Below are positions 15,088-24,802 of a stretch of DNA of 64,000 nucleotides, piece after piece (position 1 is the first letter of the stretch; every line of letters starts with the position of its first letter). Under the pieces are notes generated by a model. It saw only the letters and a list, made by a program, of their open reading frames with translations. It made no database searches and had not been told where the DNA came from. Source of the stretch: Micrococcaceae bacterium Sec5.7 (GTDB lineage Bacteria; Actinomycetota; Actinomycetes; Actinomycetales; Micrococcaceae). A program made the translations under genes and the position numbers. The stretch is from positions 3,844,001-3,908,000 of the forward strand of contig CP144169.1 in assembly GCA_039636785.1 (NCBI GenBank). The letters are read 5' to 3'.

Positions 15088-15488
15088 GTGAAAAGACAGT
15101 AGTACTGACGGAGAACGCGCCCGCCCCGGCGCACGTTTTCTCGCAGGGCATCCAGAAGGGCGGACTCTTCCAGGTGTCCGGGCAGGGCCCCATGGACCCC
15201 GCCACCAACCAGTACATCGGCGAAGGCGACGTCCGCGTCCAGACCCGCCGCACCCTCGAAAACGTCAAGGCCATCCTGGAAGCCGGCGGCTCCACCGTGG
15301 AAGACGTGCTGATGTTCCGCGTCTACCTGACCACCCGCGATGACTTCCCGGCCATGAACGACGTCTACGGCGAGTTCATCCGCGAGAACGTCCCCAGCGG
15401 CGCCCTCCCCAGCCGCACCACGGTCTTCGTTGACCTCCCGCACGAAGTGATGCTGGTGGAGATTGACGCCCTGGCGGTTACCGCGTAG
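15084..15488 (+). CDS. ridA: RidA-family enamine/imine deaminase
   Basis: 134 residues. RidA proteins speed the hydrolysis of reactive enamine/imine intermediates released by PLP dehydratases. The key Arg111 (PSRTTVFV) and a C-terminal Glu126 in MLVEIDA are present, as in active members. Its place in an operon facing a D-serine-dehydratase-like enzyme fits well: deamination of a D-2-amino-3-hydroxy acid would pass through just such an enamine. It ends the operon and is followed by a terminator. Confidence 0.92.
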   Translation: MSEKTVVLTENAPAPAHVFSQGIQKGGLFQVSGQGPMDPATNQYIGEGDVRVQTRRTLENVKAILEAGGSTVEDVLMFRVYLTTRDDFPAMNDVYGEFIRENVPSGALPSRTTVFVDLPHEVMLVEIDALAVTA

Positions 15489-15547
15489 TTCTTCACTGAG
15501 TTGAATTACGACGACGGCAATAGGTTAGCGCGTCGAGCAACCGCGGT

Positions 15548-15592
15548 GAGAGAACGACGGCGGGAGGAACCGCCGTCGTCCTCTCGCCTTTT
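15548..15592. terminator. Bidirectional terminator between ridA and adk
   Basis: Stem GAGAG-A-ACGACGGCGG (15548-15563) pairs with CCGCCGTCGT-C-CTCTC (15570-15585) with one mismatch and a 6-base loop, then CCTTTT. It separates convergent transcription units. The ACGACGGCGG core recurs in hairpins at 17875 and 29870. Confidence 0.85.
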
Positions 15593-15603
15593 GCGACCTG
15601 GGA

Positions 15604-16200
15604 CTAGCGGCCGCTGACGACGGAGACCCTGCTCGGGTTTTCGATGGCGCGCATCACCCTGTCGGTGACCTCGTCGATGCCGCCGATGCCGTCAACCTGG
15701 GTCAGGATGCCGCGCTCGGCATACTTCGCCACCACGGCTTCCGTCTGCTCGTGGTAGAGGTCCAGCCTGTGACGGATAACGGCCTCGGTGTCGTCACTCC
15801 GGCCGGTTTCCTTGGCACGGCCCAGCAGGCGGGTGACCAGTTCCTCGTCGTCCGCCGTCAACTGCAGGACGACGTCCAGCTTCTGCGCCGTGTTGGCGAG
15901 GATCTGGTCAAGGTAGTCCACCTGCGCGGTGGTGCGGGGGTAACCGTCAAGGAGGAAGCCGCCGTCGACGTCGCCCTCGCTGAGGCGGTCCCGCACCATC
16001 TTGTTGGTGACGCTGTCCGGAACGAAATCCCCGGCGTCCATGAACTTCTTGGCCTCGACGCCCAACGGCGTCTCACCCTTGACGTTGGCGCGGAAGATAT
16101 CGCCGGTGGAGATCGCAACAACGCCGAGGCGCTCCGAAATGCGTTCCGCCTGGGTGCCCTTGCCGGAACCCGGAGGGCCAATAATCAGCATTCTCGTCAT
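15604..16200 (-). CDS. adk: Adenylate kinase
   Basis: 198 residues. It catalyses ATP + AMP to 2 ADP. P-loop GPPGSGKGT (residues 8-16), AMP-binding ISTGDIFRA and the LDGYPRT motif are intact. The LID segment is the short form without zinc cysteines. In actinobacteria adk normally lies in the secY ribosomal operon; here it stands alone between a catabolic operon and an aldehyde dehydrogenase, so it may be a second copy. The start is the ATG at 16200. Confidence 0.92.
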   Translation of the reverse strand: MTRMLIIGPPGSGKGTQAERISERLGVVAISTGDIFRANVKGETPLGVEAKKFMDAGDFVPDSVTNKMVRDRLSEGDVDGGFLLDGYPRTTAQVDYLDQILANTAQKLDVVLQLTADDEELVTRLLGRAKETGRSDDTEAVIRHRLDLYHEQTEAVVAKYAERGILTQVDGIGGIDEVTDRVMRAIENPSRVSVVSGR

Positions 16201-16256
16201 TCAAATAACCCTTCGTGGTGCCGTTGTTGCGAGCGTGCGTCGGTCTTCAGCGGACT

Positions 16257-17780
<1,524 letters not shown>

Positions 17781-17874
17781 GGTTACTCCTCTGGAAAACA
17801 GACGTCTTCGTCCTGGATCCCATGTTAGGGATTCAAAGGTTGCAGCCAGGCTGCAACGGCGCCTGACAGCAGAG

Positions 17875-17902
17875 GACGACGGCGGGAGGTCCCGCCGTCG
17901 TC
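17875..17902. repeat. GACGACGGCGGG hairpin upstream of the aldehyde dehydrogenase
   Basis: A perfect 12-bp inverted repeat (17875-17886 with 17891-17902) around a 4-base loop. It has no T-tract and lies on the promoter side of the aldehyde dehydrogenase gene, so it is not that gene's terminator. It may be the old terminator of a lost gene or a dispersed repeat; its sequence closely matches the stem at 15554-15579. Confidence 0.6.
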
Positions 17903-17914
17903 AACGGGAGTGGG

Positions 17915-18091
17915 GCCAAGGAGTTCGACCTGCAGCTGCGGATGTCCAGAGCGCAGTCCCTGCTCGCAGACGGCGATTATTCGATTGAACGCATCCCCCG
18001 GCCGGTCGACTATGACGATCCGGCATACTTCAGCCGCTTGTTGTCCCGGCGCACGGGGCGCTCCCCGTCGCAGTTCCGCCAGCACCATCGC
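17915..18091 (+). pseudogene. Remnant of an AraC-family regulator (C-terminal HTH)
   Basis: The frame reads LRMSRAQSLLADGDYSIERI, then DDPAYFSRLLSRRTGRSPSQ, which is the second helix-turn-helix of AraC/XylS proteins. Upstream domains are absent and the usual IAxAVGY between the helices has become IPRPVDY. The frame runs on without homology to 18220. No start codon or promoter fits. It is probably the stump of a regulator of the neighbouring aldehyde dehydrogenase. Confidence 0.75.
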
Positions 18092-18149
18092 AGCGGCAGC
18101 CAGGACGAGGCCCCGGTCCTGTCGCGGCGCCGGATTACCGGCCGTGCAA

Positions 18150-18578
18150 TCACAACGGCGGCGCCTCCTGGCCGGCGGGCCCGTGGGCGGTTACCAGCCT
18201 GTCTGCTGCCAACGTGCTGACGCCGTCTGCTGTTTCCACCGGAAGCCCGTTCCTGGCCCAGTACTCGATGCCTCCGATCATCTCGCGGACCGGATAGCCG
18301 AGCTCGGCGAACGCAAGCGCCGCGAACGTGCTGCCGTTGCAGCCGGGCCCCCAGGAATAGACCACCACGCGGCTGCCCGCCGGAATCAGTTCCAGGGCCC
18401 GCACCGGGATTTCCGCCGTCGGCAGGTGAATGGCGCCCGGGACGTGGCCGTGGTCCCAGGACGCCCGCCGTCGGGTGTCAACGAGCACAAAGCCGCCGCC
18501 GGGCAGCTCCTCCGCAACATCCATGACGTCGATCTCGAACTGAAGCTTGGCGCGGAAGTAATCGGAAGCGGCGTTCAT
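18150..18578 (-). CDS. Single-domain rhodanese-like protein
   Basis: 142 residues. A rhodanese fold is indicated by VLVDTRRRASWDHGHVPGAIHLP, and the active-site loop carries Cys80 in SWGPGCNGST. Such proteins transfer sulfane sulfur or act as persulfide carriers. It is encoded divergently from the copper operon with about 90 bp between them, which contains the CsoR operators. A link with sulfur or copper stress is therefore possible but not shown. Confidence 0.88.
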   Translation of the reverse strand: MNAASDYFRAKLQFEIDVMDVAEELPGGGFVLVDTRRRASWDHGHVPGAIHLPTAEIPVRALELIPAGSRVVVYSWGPGCNGSTFAALAFAELGYPVREMIGGIEYWARNGLPVETADGVSTLAADRLVTAHGPAGQEAPPL

Positions 18579-18618
18579 ATCAACAGGCTACCGGTCTGGC
18601 GTTCACACTTCGTGCGGC

Positions 18619-18662
18619 ATACCCCCTGGGGGTACTTGACTCATACCCCTAGGGGGTATACT
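18619..18662 (+). promoter_or_regulatory. Tandem CsoR operators with promoter
   Basis: Two palindromes lie side by side: TACCCCCTGGGGGTA (18620-18634) and ATACCCCTAGGGGGTAT (18643-18659). Both fit the G-tract/C-tract operator of CsoR-type copper sensors. TTGACT (18636-18641) and TATACT (18657-18662) make a promoter whose elements are covered by the second site. The -10 ends only 8 bases before the csoR ATG, so the transcript is probably leaderless. Confidence 0.85.
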
Positions 18663-18670
18663 TTGGAGCT

Positions 18671-19018
18671 ATGAACGCACCGGAAGAAGCCGTCACACGG
18701 CCAGCGGATGTGGAAACACCTCCTCAGCACGGGTACACCTCCAACAAAGAGGCGTACCTGCGCCGGCTCAAACGCATTGAGGGTCAGGTCCGCGGGGTCG
18801 CCCGGATGGTCGAGGAAGACAAGTACTGCATAGACATCCTCACCCAGGTCTCCGCCGTCACCAAGGCGCTGCACGCCGTAAGCCTGGGACTCGTGGAGGA
18901 GCACATCGGCCACTGCGTAGTGGGCGCTGCCTCCGAGCCGGATCCCGCACTGCGCGCCCAGGCCATCGAGTTCAAGGTGAAGGAGGCCTCAGATGCCATC
19001 GGGCGCCTGCTGCGATAG
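18671..19018 (+). CDS. csoR: Copper-sensing repressor CsoR
   Basis: 115 residues, all-helical metal-sensing repressor. The Cu(I) ligands are Cys53, His78 and Cys82, with the 25- and 4-residue spacing of the M. tuberculosis prototype (Cys36, His61, Cys65). RRLKRIEGQVRGVARMVEED is the family hallmark. When Cu(I) binds, the protein leaves the operators just upstream and frees csoR-copZ-copA. The spacing to the promoter suggests leaderless translation; only a weak GGAG lies 2 bases before the ATG. Confidence 0.95.
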   Translation: MNAPEEAVTRPADVETPPQHGYTSNKEAYLRRLKRIEGQVRGVARMVEEDKYCIDILTQVSAVTKALHAVSLGLVEEHIGHCVVGAASEPDPALRAQAIEFKVKEASDAIGRLLR

Positions 19019-19085
19019 CGGCAACACCACCCACCACACCATCCAGCTGATCAACCCCCATCAGCCCATCAACAAGGAGCCAGCC

Positions 19086-19316
19086 ATGAGCACCATCTCC
19101 ACCAACGTCAATGTGTCCGGCATGACCTGCGGCCATTGCGTCTCATCCGTCAGCGAGGAACTTGAATCGCTGGCCGGCGTCGAAACCGTCGACGTCGATC
19201 TCAACGCCGGCGGCATCTCCACCGTCACCATCACCTCCACCCAGGAGCTCTCCCCTTCGGAAATCGGCGAAGCCGTGGCCGAGGCCGGCTACCTCGTTGT
19301 AGCCAACGAGGCCTAG
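19086..19316 (+). CDS. copZ: Copper chaperone CopZ
   Basis: 76 residues forming a single heavy-metal-associated domain with GMTCGHC (Cys15, Cys18). It binds Cu(I) and passes it to the P-type ATPase encoded 6 bp downstream. AAGGAG lies upstream of the ATG at 19086; the longer in-frame ORF would read back into csoR and is not needed. Confidence 0.94.
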   Translation: MSTISTNVNVSGMTCGHCVSSVSEELESLAGVETVDVDLNAGGISTVTITSTQELSPSEIGEAVAEAGYLVVANEA

Positions 19317-19322
19317 GCGCCC

Positions 19323-21758
19323 ATGAGCAACGAGCAACTGCTTCACCAGCCCGGGAGCCGGGTGATTGAACTTGATATCGAGGGCATGACCTGCGCTTCA
19401 TGCGTCAACCGCGTGGAAAAGAAGCTCGGCAAACTCGACGGCGTGGAGGCTACAGTCAACCTCCCCCTCGAATCCGCCCACGTCACAGCCCCCGCCCATG
19501 TCACCAACCAGCAAATCGTGGACACAGTGAACGCCACAGGCTACAAAGCCACCATCCGGGGTGCAAATGGCGGCCGCGAAACAGAACATGTTGGCAGCGG
19601 CGACGCCGGGGATATGCGGCAGCATGCGTCTAAGCGAGGCACGAGCGAGCATGCAGAGCATGTCGCCGGTGGCGACGCGACTGGCGAGCACGCGCAGCAA
19701 GTCGCCGTAGGCGCCGCTCACGGCGACCATATGGCCCATGGCCCGGCGGCCTCGAAGCTCCGCCCGCGCCTGATTGTCGCGGCCATCCTGACGGTTCCGG
19801 TCTTCGCGATTTCGATGTTCCCGGCCTTCCAATTCGCCAATTGGGGCTGGGTGGCGGGCGCGCTGGCTTTGCCGGTGGTCAGCTGGGCGGCCTGGCCGTT
19901 CCACCGGGCCGCTGCCGTCAACGCCCGGCATTTTGCCTCCACCATGGACACTTTGGTTTCCATCGGCGTGATCGCGGCCTACGTATTCTCAGCGTGGCAG
20001 CTGTTCGCGGACCCCCGCTTGACCGAGCACCCCGGCATGGAGGGCATGGCAGGCGGTCTCTACTTCGAGGTCGCAGCCGTGGTCACCACTTTCCTGCTCC
20101 TGGGCCGCTACCTTGAAGCCAACGCCAAGCGGAAAGCCGGCGACGCCCTTAAGGCGCTCCTGAACCTCGGCGCCAAGGACGCCACCGTCCTGGAGAACGG
20201 CGCCGAGCACAAGATCCCCGCAGATCAGCTCGCCGTGGGCGACGTCATGGTGGTCCGCCCCGGTGAGAAAATCGCCACTGACGGCGTGGTGATCGAGGGG
20301 ACCTCCGCCGTCGACGCCTCTCTGGTGACCGGCGAATCCGTGCCGGTTGAAGTGGGCCCGGACAGCCAGGTCACGGGCGCCACCATCAACACTTCCGGCC
20401 GCCTGATAGTCCGTGCCACCCGCGTGGGGTCCGAAACCACGCTTGCCCAGATGGGCCGGCTCGTGTCCCAGGCGCAGACAGGCAAGGCCCCGATCGCCCG
20501 GCTCGCGGACCGCATCAGTGCCGTGTTCGTTCCCATAGTTCTGGCCATCGCAGTACTCACCTTCGTTGTGTGGCTGCTCATCGCCGGGCCTGCCATCAGC
20601 GAGGCCGAACTCCGCGCGGCGTTCACTGCAGCCGTGGCTGTACTGGTGATCGCCTGCCCCTGCGCGCTCGGCCTGGCAACGCCGGTGGGCCTGCTGACCG
20701 GCACCGGCCGCGGCGCGCAGCTGGGCATCCTGATCAAGGGCCCGCAGGTCCTCGAGGACACCCGCACCGTGGGCACCATCCTGCTGGACAAAACCGGTAC
20801 CGTGACCACCGGGCAGCTCGCCGTGGACAACACGCTGGCGTTCGGGTCGTTTGATGAGGCCGACGTACTGCGTCTTGCCGGCGCCGTCGAGGCTGCTTCC
20901 GAACACCCCATCGCCCACGCCATCGCTGCTGCTGCACTCCACGCGGAAAGCCAGCAAGCTGTCAGCCGCGTGGCAACCCGGCACGACGACGGCGCGCAGC
21001 TCCCCGCCGTCGGGCACTTCCGTTCCGCTCCCGGCGGCGGAGTGGTGGGAACCGTGGAAGGGCGGCCGGTGGTTGCCGGGCGGACCGGTTGGCTGCAGGA
21101 GAACGGCATCGCCATTACGCCGGAGCAGCACGAAGCACTCAGGGCCGCCGAGAATTCCGGTGCCACCGCCATCTGGGTTGCCGTAGACGGGGATGCCGCA
21201 GGCATCATCAGCCTGCGCGACACCATCAAGCCAGGCTCCGCGGCGGCCATCACCCGGCTCAAAAAGCTTGGCCTGCGTCCCATCCTGCTGACCGGAGACA
21301 ACGCCGCGGTGGCCGCCCAGGTGGGTGCCGCCGTCGGGATTTCCGCTGGGGATGTGTTTGCCGGTGTGCTGCCGGAAGGCAAAGTGGACGCCGTCCGCAA
21401 GCTGCAGGCCGGCGGCGCCACCGTAGCCATGGCGGGCGATGGCGTGAACGACGCCGCAGCGCTGGCCCAGGCCGATCTCGGCATCGCGATGGGATCGGGC
21501 ACTGATGTGGCCATTGAAGCCGCTGATCTGACGGTGATGGGCAATGATCTCGGGCACGTGGCGCTGGCGATCGAGCTCTCGCGCAGAACCCTCGCCACCA
21601 TCAAGACCAACCTGTTCTGGGCGTTCTTCTACAACGCGGTCGGCATCCCGGTGGCGGCGCTGGGCCTGCTCAACCCGATGATCGCGGGCGCGGCGATGGC
21701 CGCCAGCTCCGTGCTGGTGGTGACCAACTCGCTGCGGCTGCGCAACTTCGGAAAGTAG
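19323..21758 (+). CDS. copA: Copper-exporting P1B-type ATPase CopA
   Basis: 811 residues. One N-terminal HMA domain (GMTCASC, Cys24 and Cys27) is followed by an unusual His- and Gly-rich linker (about residues 86-140, at least eight His). Membrane helices carry the CPC ion motif (445-447), and the phosphorylation site DKTGT (Asp489), SEHPIAHAI nucleotide-binding loop and GDGVND (705-710) follow. It pumps Cu(I) out using ATP. Operon with csoR and copZ under CsoR control. Confidence 0.95.
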   Translation: MSNEQLLHQPGSRVIELDIEGMTCASCVNRVEKKLGKLDGVEATVNLPLESAHVTAPAHVTNQQIVDTVNATGYKATIRGANGGRETEHVGSGDAGDMRQHASKRGTSEHAEHVAGGDATGEHAQQVAVGAAHGDHMAHGPAASKLRPRLIVAAILTVPVFAISMFPAFQFANWGWVAGALALPVVSWAAWPFHRAAAVNARHFASTMDTLVSIGVIAAYVFSAWQLFADPRLTEHPGMEGMAGGLYFEVAAVVTTFLLLGRYLEANAKRKAGDALKALLNLGAKDATVLENGAEHKIPADQLAVGDVMVVRPGEKIATDGVVIEGTSAVDASLVTGESVPVEVGPDSQVTGATINTSGRLIVRATRVGSETTLAQMGRLVSQAQTGKAPIARLADRISAVFVPIVLAIAVLTFVVWLLIAGPAISEAELRAAFTAAVAVLVIACPCALGLATPVGLLTGTGRGAQLGILIKGPQVLEDTRTVGTILLDKTGTVTTGQLAVDNTLAFGSFDEADVLRLAGAVEAASEHPIAHAIAAAALHAESQQAVSRVATRHDDGAQLPAVGHFRSAPGGGVVGTVEGRPVVAGRTGWLQENGIAITPEQHEALRAAENSGATAIWVAVDGDAAGIISLRDTIKPGSAAAITRLKKLGLRPILLTGDNAAVAAQVGAAVGISAGDVFAGVLPEGKVDAVRKLQAGGATVAMAGDGVNDAAALAQADLGIAMGSGTDVAIEAADLTVMGNDLGHVALAIELSRRTLATIKTNLFWAFFYNAVGIPVAALGLLNPMIAGAAMAASSVLVVTNSLRLRNFGK

Positions 21759-21769
21759 CGCCGCCCGGC

Positions 21770-21835
21770 CCCAACTGACTCGCAATTGTTGTCGTTATGA
21801 GGCCTCCAGACGACACCTAATGCGAGTCAGTTGGG
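21770..21835. repeat. Long intergenic inverted repeat after copA
   Basis: A perfect 15-bp repeat (CCCAACTGACTCGCA at 21770-21784, complement at 21821-21835) encloses a nested 6-bp pair (TGTCGT 21790-21795, ACGACA 21810-21815). The structure lies between convergent copA and the DUF2277 gene. It may terminate both, but there is no T-tract. It resembles in architecture the structure at 46909-46971. Confidence 0.75.
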
Positions 21836-21849
21836 TGCGGAGGCCACGG

Positions 21850-22122
21850 TCAGGCTGTACCGAAGCGGATGGCCGCTCTAGCCTTGGCTTTGGCGGCCTC
21901 TTGGGCCCGGTCCTTGGCGGGTGCATGAGTCACCAGGGCATCCAGGAGGTGCTGCGTGACATGCGCGATCTCGTGCACAGCCCGCTCGAAGGCTTCCTCG
22001 TTGTCCTTGGAAGGCTTGGTGCTGCCGCTGATTTTGCGCACGTACTGCAGCGCGGCCGCCTCAACTTCGGCACTGGTTGCGTGGGGCTCAAAATTATGGA
22101 GGGTTCGGATATTCCGGCACAT
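21850..22122 (-). CDS. DUF2277 family protein
   Basis: 90 residues, function unknown. The opening MCRNIRTLHNFEPHAT, the middle YVRKISGSTKPSKDNEEAFE and the basic C-terminus (KAKARAAIRFG) match this short, highly conserved actinobacterial family. There is no signal peptide or membrane helix. Single gene between the copA terminator-like repeat and the decayed nitrate reductase locus. Confidence 0.9.
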   Translation of the reverse strand: MCRNIRTLHNFEPHATSAEVEAAALQYVRKISGSTKPSKDNEEAFERAVHEIAHVTQHLLDALVTHAPAKDRAQEAAKAKARAAIRFGTA

Positions 22123-22448
22123 ATCAACATGCTAGGCTCTGGAACGCCTGAGATCGACCCTCTTCCCGGCACGGCGAATGGCGCCCGCAACCATGGGTAC
22201 TGCTGCTTGGGGCGCGGTGCCCATCGACGTTGTTTCGGGCTGCAGAACGGCTTTAGCTAATGGATCTTCCGGAGCCCGGCCACCAGGAACGTGCCCACTG
22301 CGCCGGTGCCTGGCCGCCACGCCTGCCCAGGCCCGCGACGATTCTCACCCCCGTGGAAAAATGCCGGTCGACAGGCAATTAGTACACGTTCTTGTTGACA
22401 AATCGTCGTGCCGTAGCGCGGCGGATGGGCAGCCCATATGGTGTGAGC
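22123..22448. other. Spacer without a supported gene
   Basis: About 326 bp between the DUF2277 gene and the narG fragment. Short ORFs exist on both strands but none has family features or a ribosome binding site. It would be the former promoter region of the nitrate reductase operon; I see no clear regulator site. Confidence 0.5.
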
Positions 22449-22796
22449 ATGGCTGCCGGACCGTTTGTTGCGGGCCTTGATGGACCCGCGTCAGAAGCAA
22501 TGCTGAAACTTGGTCGCTTCTTCACGAAGTGGGACGAGACGCACGATGGACGAGCGGTCTTCCGGGAAGGCGGTAGGAAAGGCGATGTCTTCTACCGGGA
22601 CAGGTGGAGCCACGACAAGGTGGTCCGGTCCACCCATGGTGTGAACTGCACCGAGTCCTGCTCGTGGAAGGTCTACGTCAAAGACGGAATCATCACCTGG
22701 GAGTCCCAGCAGACGGACTACCCCTCCGTGGGACCGGACAGCCCCGAGTACGAGCCGCGGGGCTGCCCGCGCGGCGCGGCCTTCTCCAGGTACACC
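22449..22796 (+). pseudogene. narG: narG fragment, N-terminus of respiratory nitrate reductase alpha subunit
   Basis: About 116 residues of the roughly 1,200-residue NarG remain, ending at the start of the molybdopterin domain. Recognisable parts are LKLGRFFTKWDETHDGRAVF, RWSHDKVVRSTHGVNC, and ESQQTDYPSVGPDSPEYEPR. Substitutions at normally invariant sites show decay: NCTESC for NCTGSC in the Fe-S ligand loop and FSRYTYSP for FSWYTYSP. At about 22790-22805 the reading passes straight into narI sequence in another frame, so the rest of narG, narH, narJ and the start of narI are deleted. Confidence 0.9.
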
Positions 22797-23527
22797 TACT
22801 CCCCTATGTCATGATGGTGGTTCTCGTCGGCGGCCTGATCTGGCGGTACAAGTACGACCAGTTCGGCTGGACCACCAGGTCGTCGCAGCTGTACGAATCC
22901 AGGCTCCTGCGCATCGGCTCCCCCCTGTTCCATTTCGGCCTTCTCGCCGTCATCGCCGGCCACTTCTTCGGCCTGGTCATCCCCATGTCATGGACCCAGG
23001 CGGTAGGGATGAGCCAGGAGTTCTACCACGTCAACGCCCTCTTGGTTGGTGGCGTCGCCGGCGTCGGCACACTGGGCGGCATCATCATTCTTATCTACCG
23101 CCGCCGCAAGACCGGACCGGTGTTCATGGCCACCACCAAGAACGACAAGGCTATGTACGTCGTCCTCACCGCGGCCATAATCTTCGGGCTTTGGACCACT
23201 CTGGCCAGCGTCCTGCAGGGCGGAGAGGGGCACAACTACCGCGAAACCGTGGCTCCGTGGTTCCGCTCCCTGTTCATCTTCCAGCCGGACATCGCCGCCA
23301 TGGCCAGTGCCCCCTTCGCCTTCCATCTTCACACCCTGGTGGGCATGGTTCTCTTCACCATTTGGCCGTTCACGCGCCTGGTCCACGCCTTCACCGCGCC
23401 GCTCCACTAGCTTTTCCGCCCGTACATCGTCTACCGGTCCAGGGACAAGGGCCGGACGTCCAGCGCACCGGCACGCCGCGGATGGTCCGCGGTCGGAACC
23501 CGGGACCGAGATACCCGGAACCGTTGA
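22797..23527 (+). pseudogene. narI: narI fragment, nitrate reductase cytochrome b gamma subunit
   Basis: Homology begins at LLPYVMMVVLVGGLIWRYKY and continues through the heme-binding helices (SPLFHFGLLAVIAGHFFG; FHLHTLVGMVLFTIWPF), so only the first few residues are lost. A TAG at 23408-23410 replaces the usual Tyr codon in LHAFTAPLHY. After it the normal C-terminal reading resumes (LFRPYIVYRSRDKGR) and ends at a TGA at 23525-23527. No start codon of its own is evident. It is a deletion product plus nonsense mutation. Confidence 0.9.
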
Positions 23528-23543
23528 CACCCAGGAGAAAACC

Positions 23544-24770
23544 GTGGCCAACTCAGCACCGCACATCACGTTCACGGTCCGCGGCCGGACGCCGAACCTG
23601 GTCCTGGCCACCGCCGCCTCCGTCGTGTGCTTCTGGGCTTGGAATGTTGTGGCAACTTTGGGCGCCCGCTATACGCAGCAGCTGCACCTGAGCCCCGCCA
23701 CCACCGGCGTTCTCGTCGCCATGCCCGTGTTCGTCGGATCGCTCGGACGGATCATAGTCGGAACGCTGACAGAAAGGTTCGGCGGACGGGTGATGTTTAC
23801 CTTCGTGCTGCTGGCCACCGTGGGGCCGGTACTGCTGGTCGTCCTCGGAGGCACCATCGAGTCCTTCATTCTGGTGCTGATCGCCGGACTGCTGCTGGGC
23901 GTCGCCGGCACCGTCTTTGCCGTGGGCATTCCGTCAGTGCCTGGTACGAACCGGCCAGACGCGGGTTCGCCACCGGGATTTTCGGCGCAGGGATGGGTGG
24001 CACCGCCCTTGCGGCCTTTCTCAATCCCCGGCTGGTGGCCTCGATCGGCTACGTCCCCACGCACATTCTGATCGCCGTGCTCCTGATTGTCATGGCTGCG
24101 CTGGTCTGGTTCCTCATGAAGGAGGCACCCGGCTGGTCCCCAAATACCGCACTGGTCACACCGAAGCTGGCCGACGCAGCCAGGACGGCGGTCACCTGGA
24201 AGATGTGTTTCCTCTACGCCGTGGTGTTCGGCGGTTTTGTTTCCTTCGCCACCTATCTGCCCACCTACTTGAAGGATGTCTACCACTTCGATCCAAGCGA
24301 AGCGGGCGCCCGGACCGCTGGCTTCGCCCTTTGCCGCCGTCCTGGCCCGGCCCGTCGGGGGTGTGCTGGCGGATCGGATCGGTCCCAAGCCTGTCGTCGT
24401 TGTGGCGCTGGCCGGCGTCGCGGTTCTCGGCTGGATCGTGAATCTGCGTCCCGATGGCGATGTGCCCGCCGGCCTGACCTTCGTGGCCATGGCTGCGGCC
24501 CTGGGCTTCGGAACGGGTGGCGTCTTCGCCTGGGTTGGCGTGCTTTCACCGCAGGGGAAAATTGGCAGCATCAGCGGCATCGTCAGTGCTGCGGGCGGCC
24601 TCGGCGGCTACTTTCCGCCCTTGGTCATGGGCGCCACTTACAATGCCGAGACCAACAGCTACTCAATCGGCCTGCTCCTGCTCGTCGTCACTGCCCTGCT
24701 GGCCCTGCTCTTCAGCCTGCTCGCAGTGCGTGGCCGGTCCATGCCGGCAAACGCGGCGCAAGCAGGTTGA
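23544..24770 (+). pseudogene. narK: narK nitrate/nitrite transporter with two frameshifts
   Basis: MFS transporter homology is continuous but lies in three frame segments. The first runs from the GTG at 23544 (AGGAGA 5 bases upstream) to about 23935. The second starts at SAWYEPARRGFATGIFGAGM and ends near 24330. The third starts at AAVLARPVGGVLADRIGPKP and ends at 24770. The first shift fits a 4-base loss after GGCATTCCG, and the second fits one extra T in the TTT at 24330-24332. Translated as is, the product stops early or is scrambled. It follows the broken narG-narI remnant. Confidence 0.88.
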
Positions 24771-24802
24771 GCGCCGCCTCCGGGTCCCGCGGCTAAGGAC
24801 AG

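Noticed and set aside
17875..17902. Terminator of the aldehyde dehydrogenase gene
   Set aside because: It lies upstream of that gene's start codon and lacks a T-tract.
22392..22814. A functional 140-residue protein
   Set aside because: It is the narG N-terminus ending at a deletion junction, not an independent gene.
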